NCBI GenBank assembly: GCA_030145625.1
Contig: JAQYVF010000018.1
Span: 1-63,270 of the forward strand
Length of the DNA stretch: 63,270 nt
DNA from: Desulfocapsa sp.
GTDB lineage: Bacteria > Desulfobacterota > Desulfobulbia > Desulfobulbales > Desulfocapsaceae
Reading direction: 5' to 3'
In this document: positions 8,795 through 17,138 of the stretch, one piece after another
Layout of the letters: every line of letters starts with the position of its first letter
Numbering within the stretch: the first letter of the stretch is position 1
Translations under genes and position numbers: made by a program
The notes under the pieces: generated by a model
Told to the model about the DNA's origin: nothing
What the model saw: the letters and a program-made list of their open reading frames with translations, nothing else
Database searches by the model: none

Positions 8795-9490
8795 ATGAAA
8801 CGAATCGGCATAATTGGCGGTCTTGGGCCTGAATCAACAGTTGATTATTACAAAGAAATAATTGGAGCATTCAACACAAAGCATGCCCATTTAGCGTATC
8901 CGGAGATCATTGTTTACAGTGCAAACCTTAATGAATTCATGCAATTCATAGAATCGGAGAAATGGGCCGAACTTACTGATTGGCTCTTAGAAAAACTCAT
9001 CTCTCTTCACCATGCCGGGGCCGAATTTGCCGCCATTGCATCCAACACACCACATATCGTCTTTGATGCCATCCAATCAAAATCCCCCATACCACTATTG
9101 AGTATTGTTGAGGCAACATGCAGCAAAGCACAGAAAATGAAACTGAGGCACATAGGTCTGATGGGCACTCAGCTCACTATGGAGGCGGACTTTTACAAAA
9201 AACCGTTTCTGTCTAAAAACATATCAGTCGCTGTTCCATCGAAAGAAGAACAGCAATTAATCCATCACAGATTATTCTCAGAAATCGAATTAGGAATTTT
9301 CAAAGACTCAACACGAGAGGAACTGCTAGCTATCGCAAAAAGAATGGTAACTGATGAAGGAATTGACTCCTTAATTTTAGGGTGTACCGAACTGCCATTA
9401 ATCTTAACAGAAAACACATTTGGCATTCCATTTCTAAACACCACCGCGATTCACTGCGAAGGCATTGTAAGACACTGTATTGCCGGTTAA
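8795..9490 (+). CDS. Aspartate/glutamate racemase family protein
   Basis: This 231-residue protein starts MKRIGIIGGLGPESTVDYY, the classic opening of Asp/Glu racemases, which interconvert L- and D-amino acids without a cofactor through two opposed cysteines. The C-terminal catalytic motif LGCTELPLI is present with its Cys. The N-terminal motif reads ASNTPH, with Ser where aspartate racemases have Cys (ACNTxH), so the activity may be one-sided or altered. ATG 8795 is preferred over a TTG at 8759 because the family begins at this Met. It follows the cupin gene, and its stop is in frame with the exporter gene that follows. Confidence 0.88.
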   Translation: MKRIGIIGGLGPESTVDYYKEIIGAFNTKHAHLAYPEIIVYSANLNEFMQFIESEKWAELTDWLLEKLISLHHAGAEFAAIASNTPHIVFDAIQSKSPIPLLSIVEATCSKAQKMKLRHIGLMGTQLTMEADFYKKPFLSKNISVAVPSKEEQQLIHHRLFSEIELGIFKDSTREELLAIAKRMVTDEGIDSLILGCTELPLILTENTFGIPFLNTTAIHCEGIVRHCIAG

Positions 9491-9589
9491 CACAACAGCT
9501 ACAAACAACACATCATTTCGATTTCATTAGTTTTAATAGGAATTCTCTCTGGATTCTTTTTCAGTTCAACCTTCTTTCTGAACCGCCTG

Positions 9590-10471
9590 ATGAGTTTAGA
9601 GGGAGGGCATTGGGTTTGGTCAGCGAGTCTTCGATACGGTTTCATGATCCTCTTTCTCATTCTCCTGCTTGCTTTTTTCCAGGGGATCAAAACCCCGAGA
9701 AAGGTCTTTCGTCTTTTCCTGAAAAACTGGATATTCTGGACCACCAGCGGAAGCATTGGTTTCGGTGCCTTCTATGCATTGATCTGTTTTAGCGCCGATC
9801 ACGCCCCCGGATGGATTATTGCAGCAACCTGGCAGCTTACAATCATTGCCTCCCTCGTTGTTTTGATCGGATTTGGAAGATCGTTTCCCAAAAAGATCTG
9901 GCTGTTTTCAATTCTCATCTTTATCGGCATCCTGATGGTCAACCTGAGTCATGCTGATTTGGCAAATTTTAAGACTTTGATCACAGGAGGACTTCCTGTT
10001 TTGGTGGCAGCATTCTGCTACCCAATAGGCAATCAATTGGTATGGGAGGCAAAAAATGGCAACAAATCTCTACCAGACATTAAAGACCCTCTTCTGGAAA
10101 ATCCGTTTAACAAAGTTTTGTTGTTATCACTCGGATCTATTCCATTCTGGCTAATCCTTATTGTGATCACCCGGCCACCACCTCCATCTGCACAACAGCT
10201 TCTCAACACCTCTTTAGTTGCCCTTTTTTCTGGAATTTTTGCCACGAGTTTATTTTTGTTGGCCCGCAATAAATCCAGAAAAGCAAGTGAATTAGCCGCA
10301 GTTGACGCAACCCAGTCCAGTGAAGTCATCTTTGCTTTACTCGGTGAGATTCTATTCCTGAATGCACCACTTCCCAATATGACGGCCTTTGCAGGAATTT
10401 TTCTGGTATTTATTGGCTTGATATTTTTTATCCGCTTCCAGGAAGTGGAGAGTGAAACTCCATCAATTTAG
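9590..10471 (+). CDS. DMT-superfamily multidrug/metabolite exporter, start codon missing
   Basis: From ATG 9590 this encodes 293 residues with about nine membrane helices, resembling the multidrug-resistance efflux transporter branch of the DMT superfamily (family assignment moderately sure). Upstream in the same frame, from 9512, lies a convincing first helix (IISISLVLIGILSGFFF then FLNRLM), but no ATG, GTG or TTG exists between the racemase TAA (9488) and 9590. ATG 9590 has no ribosome binding site. Either translation starts at a rare codon such as ATT 9515, or the true start has been lost and the gene makes a truncated protein. The gene ends facing the ABC exporter operon. Confidence 0.7.
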   Translation: MSLEGGHWVWSASLRYGFMILFLILLLAFFQGIKTPRKVFRLFLKNWIFWTTSGSIGFGAFYALICFSADHAPGWIIAATWQLTIIASLVVLIGFGRSFPKKIWLFSILIFIGILMVNLSHADLANFKTLITGGLPVLVAAFCYPIGNQLVWEAKNGNKSLPDIKDPLLENPFNKVLLLSLGSIPFWLILIVITRPPPPSAQQLLNTSLVALFSGIFATSLFLLARNKSRKASELAAVDATQSSEVIFALLGEILFLNAPLPNMTAFAGIFLVFIGLIFFIRFQEVESETPSI

Positions 10472-10545
10472 CCGGGAGAGAGAATAATTTTCGTAAAAGA
10501 CACGCCCCTCCCCTTCACGAAAATGTCGTTCGCAGGCTCCTTTCT

Positions 10546-12357
10546 TCAAAATAGATCATTCGCATCAACATGGTTTGCCTGTAACTTGAGAAGACGCCGG
10601 TATATTCCATCATCTTGAGCTATTAATGATTCATGATCACCCTGCTCGACAATGCTTCCCCTCTCCATGACCAGAATATGATCTGCCCGACGAATGGTTG
10701 ATAGCCGATGGGCAATAACAATACCGGTTCTGTCTGCAAGTGTGGAGGCTATAGCCCGGTCGATTAAAATTTCCGTAGCCGAATCGACACTGGAAGTCGC
10801 TTCATCAAGGATAAGGATCCGGGGATTTCTGGCAAGCACTCTGGCAAAAGCCAGGAGCTGCTTTTGACCTGAAGAAAACCCTACCCCTCCCTCTCCAATC
10901 CGTGTTTCCAACCCTTCAGGAAGGCGTGCAATAACTCCGGCAAGCTGAGCTTTTTCAATTATTACATTCAACTCACTTTCGCCCAACTCTTTATCAAGAA
11001 GAATATTCTTCCTGACACTTGCAGGAACAATGAACACATCCTGCATAACCAGGCCAAGTCGCTCTCTAAGCCACTGAGTGTTCAGATCACTTACATTCTG
11101 ACCGTCAATACGGATCTGCCCGCTATCAGGTTCATAAAATTTCTCAAGGAGACTGACAACAGTGGACTTCCCGGACCCTGTGGCCCCCACAATAGCCAGA
11201 GTTTTTCCTGGAGAGACATGGAAAGAGAGATCCGACAAGACCTGCTCGGTATCATAGGAAAAATGGACATGATGAAACGACACTTCTCCTTTCATCTCCG
11301 ACTGTCCCGCTATCCTCTTGACCGGAGAGCAGACAGGAGAGGTGTCCAGAAGCTGGAAAATACGTTCTGCCGAAGCCATGGCAGATTGGACTATGGAGTA
11401 TTTCTGGGACAGATCCCGAATCGGGCGAAAGAAAAGACGCATATAGGCAAGAAAAGCGGCAAGTTCTCCAAGAGTCATCTGCTCCTGGATGATCTGACCG
11501 CCGCCGTACCAGATAATGGCAGCCGTAGCCATGGAGCTGAAAAGATCTATGGCAGGCATGAAGATGGAAAAGAGCCTGATCTGATACAGATTTCTTTGCA
11601 GATACGCATTGTTCAGTTCAACAAATCTTTTATATGTATCCTCCTGCCGCATGAACATCTGGAGAACGGAAATTCCGGAAAGAGCTTCCTGCAGAAAAGC
11701 ATTAATCCTGGCAAGTCGCGTTCGGATGGCTCGGAATGCATCCCTGGCAAGCCTGCTGAACCAGAGGGTATTTCCCGTTATCAGGGGCACGAGAATGCTC
11801 AAAATAAGAGCAAGCCTCCAGTTCATCCAGAAAAGGATTACCATGATAGCGATAAGCTTGATACAATCATTAAAGAGTGTGACTATGACCGAGGTAAACA
11901 TCTCGTGCATGTTCTGAATATCATTTGTCAACCGAGTCACAAGTTTTCCGCTGGGATTGTTATTAAAAAAAGAGAGATCCAGCCCCAGTACATGCCCAAA
12001 AAGCTGCTGCCGCATCTCATGCATGATGATCTGTCCTGTCCATTCAAGGATGATAACCTGAAAAAAATTGGCCAGAAAACCACATATGACAACACCGATA
12101 AACGTACCGGCAAGCATACTGAGGCCACCAATTCGGACTGAAATTTCCAAGCCGGTATTGCTTATGTATTGATCAATACCCAGTCGGATCATATAGGGCA
12201 GAGCAAGACTCGCCCCGATGACGGCAAATGAAAGGAGAATGGCAATGACAAGTCGTTGCCAATACGGTACGGAATACGAGATAATTCTACGCCAAAGCCC
12301 CGTGTCAGCGACCTTGCCCAGTTTATCCTCCTCGAAATATCCATATCCGTATCGCAT
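10546..12357 (-). CDS. ABC exporter half-transporter, subunit 2 of a heterodimer
   Basis: This 603-residue protein fuses six membrane helices (residues about 35-320) to a nucleotide-binding domain (about 360-595). The NBD has Walker A GATGSGKST, signature SSGQKQ (a variant of LSGGQ) and Walker B ILILDEATSSVD with the catalytic Glu intact. It starts 5 bp after the partner gene, so they are cotranscribed. Together they match the MdlA/MdlB, YheI/YheH or LmrCD type of exporter, which uses one active and one degenerate ATP site. The likely role is export of lipophilic compounds, drugs or lipids across the inner membrane; the substrate is not visible. Confidence 0.92.
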   Translation of the reverse strand: MRYGYGYFEEDKLGKVADTGLWRRIISYSVPYWQRLVIAILLSFAVIGASLALPYMIRLGIDQYISNTGLEISVRIGGLSMLAGTFIGVVICGFLANFFQVIILEWTGQIIMHEMRQQLFGHVLGLDLSFFNNNPSGKLVTRLTNDIQNMHEMFTSVIVTLFNDCIKLIAIMVILFWMNWRLALILSILVPLITGNTLWFSRLARDAFRAIRTRLARINAFLQEALSGISVLQMFMRQEDTYKRFVELNNAYLQRNLYQIRLFSIFMPAIDLFSSMATAAIIWYGGGQIIQEQMTLGELAAFLAYMRLFFRPIRDLSQKYSIVQSAMASAERIFQLLDTSPVCSPVKRIAGQSEMKGEVSFHHVHFSYDTEQVLSDLSFHVSPGKTLAIVGATGSGKSTVVSLLEKFYEPDSGQIRIDGQNVSDLNTQWLRERLGLVMQDVFIVPASVRKNILLDKELGESELNVIIEKAQLAGVIARLPEGLETRIGEGGVGFSSGQKQLLAFARVLARNPRILILDEATSSVDSATEILIDRAIASTLADRTGIVIAHRLSTIRRADHILVMERGSIVEQGDHESLIAQDDGIYRRLLKLQANHVDANDLF

Positions 12358-12362
12358 AATAC

Positions 12363-14144
12363 CTACCCTTCCCCTAGCAATGACTCAGTCTGATGCGAAT
12401 AGATCGTGGCATAAAAAGCATTGCTTTCCAGCAGGGACTGATGATCCCCCTGGGCCACCATTTTGCCATTATCCATGACCAGAATCTGCTCTGCCTCGAC
12501 AAGAGGGGCGATACGATGGGAAATGACAATGCATGTTTTCCCCTTCAGGTAGGGCGCAATTTGCTGCAAAATGACATGTTCAGTTTCGGTATCAACGGCA
12601 GAGAGCCCGTCATCGATGATGACTATGGGGCGATCAAGAAGCAGGGCCCTGGCCAGGGCTATACGCTGTTTCTGTCCTCCGGACAGCTTTACCCCCTTCT
12701 CACCTACCCTGCTTTGATATCCGTCAGCAAAAGAGATGATCTCGTCATGTATAGATGCCGCCCTTGCCACTTTCTCAATCTCCTCCATACCGGCATCAAT
12801 TTTCCCCAGTGCGATATTGGCCTGGATCGTCTCTGAAAAGATTGTGGCCTCCTGGGGCACATAGGCGATAGCATTTCGCACCGTAGCCAAAGGGAGTGTA
12901 TTCACATCCCTCCCCCCTAAAAAGAATACACCGTCAGCAACCGGGTAGAGACGAGTAAGAATATGACATAGGGTTGTTTTCCCGGAACCTGTTTTTCCTA
13001 TCACACCCACCACACCTTGGGTAAAGGAAACGGTTACACCATCCAAGGCCGGAGTGGTCTGACCTGGGTAGGCAAAGGAGAGTTTCTTTACTTCCATCCC
13101 CCCTGATTGCAAAGGAAAAGACTCTTCTGAAACAACATCACGGAGCTCCGACTCTTCGGAAAAAATACGGTTTATGCGGGCAAGGGACGTTGCCCCGCGC
13201 TGGAAAAGATTGGTCACCCAGCCAATGGCCATCATTGGCCAGGTCAACATGAACAGATAGGACATGAAGGCAACAAAATCACCAATGGTTATTGTCCCCA
13301 GAACAGTTAAACGGCCACCGAAAAAAAGAACAAGCAACAGACTGCAATTCCCGATGAGACTTGAAAAGGGGAAAAGAAGGCCCTGAATAATAGCAACTTT
13401 CAAATTATGATGAACATAAACTTTTCCCATTCGTCCATACTGCTCAACCTGGGATTGTTCCTGGGTATAGGCTTTCAGGAGATGGATAGAAGAGATGGTA
13501 CTGCGGGCAAATTCGGTCATCGCTGCAAACTGCTCCTGGACCTTGTTAAAACGTTTGTGCAAACGGGCCGAAAGCATCCTGGTAGTGATAGCCAGCACCG
13601 GCATAGGAGCCACAGCAATAACGGTGAGAGTGGGGTTGATATAAGCCATACACCCAAGAGCTGCCAAGGTCATCACCAGAGCATCAACAGCGGCAACCAT
13701 GCCCATACCTGTGGCCAGTTGTACAGCGGCAAGGTCATTGGAAGAAAGAGCCATTAATTCGCCGGTGGTATGGCGTTGGAAAAATCTACGATCAAGGGTG
13801 AGCAGGTGAGCCACAAGCCTGTCCCGCAAATCGCGCTCCAGCAGACGGGAAAAACCAATAATAAGATAGCGCCACACAAACCTGCAACAGGCTATCCCCA
13901 CGGCCAGAAGCAAAATATACCCGGCACATTGAATCAGGATCGCCCCGCTGGCCGTACCATCTTCCAGGGCATCAACTGCCCTTTTAATAAACCTCGGAGT
14001 AAGAAGCTGGAAAGAATCAACACCCAAAAGGGCTATAACGCCCAAAATAAGCCGCAAACGATGGCGTCTGAAAACGGGAATCACCAGAAAAAGGTTTTTG
14101 GCAGAAAAAAACCTCCCACTCTTTATGGCTGACTTATCGGTCAA
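12363..14144 (-). CDS. ABC exporter half-transporter, subunit 1 of a heterodimer
   Basis: This 593-residue protein has a six-helix transmembrane domain followed by an NBD with Walker A GKTGSGKTT, consensus signature LSGGQKQR and Walker B IVIIDDGLSAVD. The residue after the Walker B Asp is Asp where the catalytic Glu should be. Combined with the variant signature of the next gene, this predicts one degenerate and one consensus ATP site in the heterodimer, the known asymmetry of LmrCD/TM287-288-type exporters. Its start codon overlaps the stop of the DUF2156 gene by 4 bp, which places all three genes in one operon. Confidence 0.92.
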   Translation of the reverse strand: MTDKSAIKSGRFFSAKNLFLVIPVFRRHRLRLILGVIALLGVDSFQLLTPRFIKRAVDALEDGTASGAILIQCAGYILLLAVGIACCRFVWRYLIIGFSRLLERDLRDRLVAHLLTLDRRFFQRHTTGELMALSSNDLAAVQLATGMGMVAAVDALVMTLAALGCMAYINPTLTVIAVAPMPVLAITTRMLSARLHKRFNKVQEQFAAMTEFARSTISSIHLLKAYTQEQSQVEQYGRMGKVYVHHNLKVAIIQGLLFPFSSLIGNCSLLLVLFFGGRLTVLGTITIGDFVAFMSYLFMLTWPMMAIGWVTNLFQRGATSLARINRIFSEESELRDVVSEESFPLQSGGMEVKKLSFAYPGQTTPALDGVTVSFTQGVVGVIGKTGSGKTTLCHILTRLYPVADGVFFLGGRDVNTLPLATVRNAIAYVPQEATIFSETIQANIALGKIDAGMEEIEKVARAASIHDEIISFADGYQSRVGEKGVKLSGGQKQRIALARALLLDRPIVIIDDGLSAVDTETEHVILQQIAPYLKGKTCIVISHRIAPLVEAEQILVMDNGKMVAQGDHQSLLESNAFYATIYSHQTESLLGEG

Positions 14145-15019
14145 GCAACACTCCCTCTGTGCAGTGGAGAGATAGCCTTAAATTTTTCCACAAAACCTAT
14201 GTGCTTATAACTGAGCTTTGCTTTTCGTAATCCTGCGTTCCCCAAATCCTGCTCCCTGTTTATCGTTTCGTATTGCTCAGGCAGAATGGAGGCAAACGCC
14301 TGATTGATAAACTGCCAGAGCCCCTTGTACTCATCCACTGCTTTTTCAAAATGAATAACAAAACTCTTGCCACAGGCAAGCTCCTCTCCCAATGAATACG
14401 CCACAGGCTTGCCTTCCACGTAATAAATGCCGCCACAGAGTTGCAGCTCTTCAGCCCTTTCCAGGGCCTCTTTTGCCGCCGCATAATCCCCAGGCTCATC
14501 CCGATTCGCTCGCCACGTTTCAAGTATCTCCAGGACATCATCCTTATGTGTTTCCAAAAGTGGCCGGCCTTCATACGGATAATTATTGAGAAACGCTTTG
14601 ATCAGGTTGCGTTTTTTATGAAACTTACGCCCTGCAAGCTCTGCGAGATCTTTGCGTCTATAGAGATAATCAAAATTATCCCTGTCCTCTCTTATTTCAT
14701 ATCCCAGTGTCGTCAACACCTGAACCTGAGAATGACTGACACATTTCATAGTATGAAATTTTTCAAACAACTGATCAAGTAATTGTGCATCAGGCAGGCC
14801 GAAAGGAAGCATAAAGAACAAATCCTTACCATCTATACCAGTGACAAGCAGCAATTCTTCTGCCAGCAGAGACACCCTGTATTGATGTATGTCCCGAAAG
14901 AGATAGAGGTTGGCAAAGGTGAATTCTGAAATACCTTCCGCAAGTTTTTGAAAAAGGGGGTGCAGAGTTTGGCGCATGAGCAGGTGCAATTCAGCGTCAC
15001 TGGGATAACGTGGTATCAT
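14141..15019 (-). CDS. DUF2156 (phosphatidylglycerol lysyltransferase-like) protein
   Basis: This 292-residue cytoplasmic protein resembles DUF2156 proteins, which have a tandem GNAT-like fold related to the catalytic domain of the lysyl-phosphatidylglycerol synthase MprF. Recognisable segments are KFHKKRNLIKAF, GGIYYVEGKPVAYSLGEEL, and the end segment NREQDLGNAGLRKAKLSYKHIGFVEKF. It has no membrane helices, unlike MprF. It heads an operon with the two ABC exporter subunits (4-bp overlap). A role in modifying an aminoacylated lipid or peptide that the pump exports is conceivable, but that is inference from position only. Confidence 0.82.
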   Translation of the reverse strand: MIPRYPSDAELHLLMRQTLHPLFQKLAEGISEFTFANLYLFRDIHQYRVSLLAEELLLVTGIDGKDLFFMLPFGLPDAQLLDQLFEKFHTMKCVSHSQVQVLTTLGYEIREDRDNFDYLYRRKDLAELAGRKFHKKRNLIKAFLNNYPYEGRPLLETHKDDVLEILETWRANRDEPGDYAAAKEALERAEELQLCGGIYYVEGKPVAYSLGEELACGKSFVIHFEKAVDEYKGLWQFINQAFASILPEQYETINREQDLGNAGLRKAKLSYKHIGFVEKFKAISPLHRGSVA

Positions 15020-15387
15020 CAGACACTCCTCTTATACGTGCAAAAAAACAGATCAAAGATGATTGGTCTCTATTTAAATAAGCATGATTCCGTAACGCGC
15101 AAAGCTAGGCACTTGAAAAATCATTATCAATGCGGATTGATACCTTTTATTGTCCTACAAGTCTATTCCATAGTATTTTTTGTGCTGTTTGGTGTAAAAT
15201 GGTTTGAGAAGACCTCCTGAAGTTAAGGTCAATTTTTCTCCCACTCCCATTATAGCTGAAAGAGTCAGCCGGGAATGAAGGTGGCCTAAAGAAGATTTTT
15301 CCCTTGAGGCTTCCTTAAGTTACTCGGAAGCAGCATAGCGAGCGATCGCCTCGTCCATTATTTTCCTTAAAAAAAAGAGAGGGCAGA
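15020..15387. other. 368-bp divergent intergenic region
   Basis: This region separates the leftward DUF2156/ABC operon from the rightward nitroreductase and must contain both promoters. A short inverted repeat GCTTCC...GGAAGC (15309-15314 and 15326-15331) lies about 60 bp before the nitroreductase start and may be an operator. I see no strong -35/-10 pair. Confidence 0.4.
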
Positions 15388-15993
15388 ATGAAAACAGTAG
15401 AAGCAATACATGCACGTCGGGCTGTTAAGCATTTTGATGCGAACCATAGTATGAGCACAGAAGAAGTGAATGAACTTTTGTCGTTGGCTGTGCTCTCTCC
15501 CACGGCATTCAATATTCAAAATTGGCGTTTTGTTGTGGTAACAGACAAGGAGTTAAGAAAACAAATAAGAGAGGTGGCCTGGGATCAGGCACAGGTGACA
15601 GATGCTTCATTATTTATGGTTCTCTGTGCCGACCTGAAGGCATGGGAGAGGGAATCCAGTCGCTACTGGGTTAATGCCCCAAAAGAGGTCCAGGAGTTTA
15701 TGATTCCGGCTATCGATGCCTACTATCGCGGCAAAGACCAGGTTCAGAGAGATGAAGCAATGAGATCCTGTGGCATAGTGGCACAGACATTAATGCTTGC
15801 CGCAAAATCCATGGGATACGACTCATGTCCCATGGATGGTTTCGATTTCGATAAAGTCGCTGAGCTTATTCAACTTCCCGATGACCACGTGATCGCAATG
15901 TTTGTTGCTGTCGGCAAGGGTACAAAAGAGGCATGGCCACGACCGGGTCAGCTGAATCTCGATGAGGTGGTCATCGAAAACCGGTTCACCTGA
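15388..15993 (+). CDS. Nitroreductase-family FMN oxidoreductase
   Basis: This 201-residue protein has the N-terminal HARRAVKHFD signature that binds the FMN phosphate, and the LSPTAFNIQNWRFVVV segment typical of this flavoprotein family. The later GYDSCPMDGFD motif is where substrate specificity lies. Family members are NAD(P)H-dependent dimers that reduce nitro compounds, quinones or enones; the true substrate is unknown. AGAGAGGG at 15376-15383 supports the start. The TRIC gene starts 37 bp downstream, so they may be cotranscribed. Confidence 0.9.
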   Translation: MKTVEAIHARRAVKHFDANHSMSTEEVNELLSLAVLSPTAFNIQNWRFVVVTDKELRKQIREVAWDQAQVTDASLFMVLCADLKAWERESSRYWVNAPKEVQEFMIPAIDAYYRGKDQVQRDEAMRSCGIVAQTLMLAAKSMGYDSCPMDGFDFDKVAELIQLPDDHVIAMFVAVGKGTKEAWPRPGQLNLDEVVIENRFT

Positions 15994-16030
15994 TATTCTT
16001 CTGGCTCTTAACGGTGGTCAGGACAAAGCT

Positions 16031-16645
16031 ATGATTTATTATTTAGGATTAATTGGCATTGCCGCTTTTTCTATCACCGGGGTCATTGCCGCCGGCAAGA
16101 AGGATATGGATATCTTCAGCATTGTCCTGCTTGGTATGGTTACCGCGCTCGGTGGCGGCACTGTGCGCGACATACTTCTGGATGTTAATCCTGTCTTTTG
16201 GATTGCTGATCTCTCTTATCTCTGGGTCTCCCTGCTGGCTTCTGTCCTGACCTTCTTTTTGATCCGATACGTCACACATGTTTTGCGCTTATTATTGTTT
16301 GTTGATGCCTTCGGCCTGGCCCTTTTTACCATCCTGGCAACAGAAAAAACCATAGATTTCGGATTTTCAGCGCCAGTTGCCGTATTAATGGGTCTCATTA
16401 CAGGCATTGCAGGCGGCATGATTCGTGACGTATTGACAGGCAGAATGCCGCTCCTTCTAGGCAAAGAATTTTATGCAACTCCAGCCCTGCTCGGAGCTAT
16501 TATTTTTCCCGTATTGAGCTATTATTTTCCCTTACATGACTTAAATAGATTATACGCCATCGGGATCATTTTTATCATTAGAGCATCTGCTATTCAATGG
16601 GGGCTCTATTACCCAAGATGGCTTACATACCGTAAACGAAACTAG
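16031..16645 (+). CDS. TRIC-type (UPF0126) trimeric cation channel protein
   Basis: This 204-residue, seven-helix inner-membrane protein comes from two tandem three-helix repeats. The repeat motifs GGGTVRD (first half) and GGMIRD (second half) are the kinked-helix signatures of prokaryotic TRIC channels (formerly UPF0126: YadS, YicG). Family members form trimeric K+-permeable channels. ATG 16031 was chosen because MIYYLGLIGIAAFSITG is the usual start and an AGGA lies a few bases upstream. An in-frame ATG at 15962 would overlap the nitroreductase gene. Confidence 0.88.
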   Translation: MIYYLGLIGIAAFSITGVIAAGKKDMDIFSIVLLGMVTALGGGTVRDILLDVNPVFWIADLSYLWVSLLASVLTFFLIRYVTHVLRLLLFVDAFGLALFTILATEKTIDFGFSAPVAVLMGLITGIAGGMIRDVLTGRMPLLLGKEFYATPALLGAIIFPVLSYYFPLHDLNRLYAIGIIFIIRASAIQWGLYYPRWLTYRKRN

Positions 16646-16682
16646 AAACAATCTCAGTTGCTGCTCACAGAGAGACAAGAAA

Positions 16683-17042
16683 ATGGATAAACACGAAAAA
16701 ATCAACTATATCGAATTTCCTGCCAAGGATATCAAAGCGACTAAAGAATTCTTTACAACTGTATTCGGCTGGTCGTTCATAGACTATGGCCCGGAATACA
16801 CCGCTTTTTCAAATGAAGGTATTGATGGCGGTTTTTTCCGTTCGACCTTATCTGTTTCTACAGAAAACGGTAGCGCCCTGATAGTCTTTTACAGTAACAA
16901 CTTGGAGCAAACTCAAGGGAAAATAGAAAATGCAGGCGGATCAATCATCAAGGCAATCTATTCTTTTCCAGGTGGTCGTCGCTTCCACTTTACTGATCCC
17001 AGTAACAATGAGTATGCGGTGTGGTCTAACGTTGAGGTATGA
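16683..17042 (+). CDS. VOC-family (glyoxalase-fold) protein
   Basis: This 119-residue protein has the paired beta-alpha-beta-beta-beta modules of the vicinal-oxygen-chelate fold: KINYIEFPAKDIKATKEFFTTVFGW at the start and FHFTDPSNNEYAVWS at the end. VOC proteins of this size dimerise and act as lyases, dioxygenases or antibiotic-binding proteins. The first half lacks an obvious metal His and the end has NEYAVW, so a binding role is possible. It sits between the TRIC gene and a metallo-beta-lactamase-fold gene in a rightward run. Confidence 0.85.
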   Translation: MDKHEKINYIEFPAKDIKATKEFFTTVFGWSFIDYGPEYTAFSNEGIDGGFFRSTLSVSTENGSALIVFYSNNLEQTQGKIENAGGSIIKAIYSFPGGRRFHFTDPSNNEYAVWSNVEV

Positions 17043-17138
17043 GATCTGCTGTGAATTTGGCATTGTGCAGATCAAAGATCTGATAATTCCCCTATTCTCA
17101 GATACCAATAACTATCTAACTTCAGGAGGAAATTTAAA

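Noticed and set aside
10487-10524. ATTTTCGT...ACGAAAAT inverted repeat between convergent exporter genes
   Set aside because: Eight AT-rich pairs around a 22-base loop with no T-run; could be chance.
11218-12141. 307-codon open frame on the plus strand
   Set aside because: It lies wholly antisense to the ABC exporter gene, which has complete family motifs; the translation is low-complexity and has no ribosome site.
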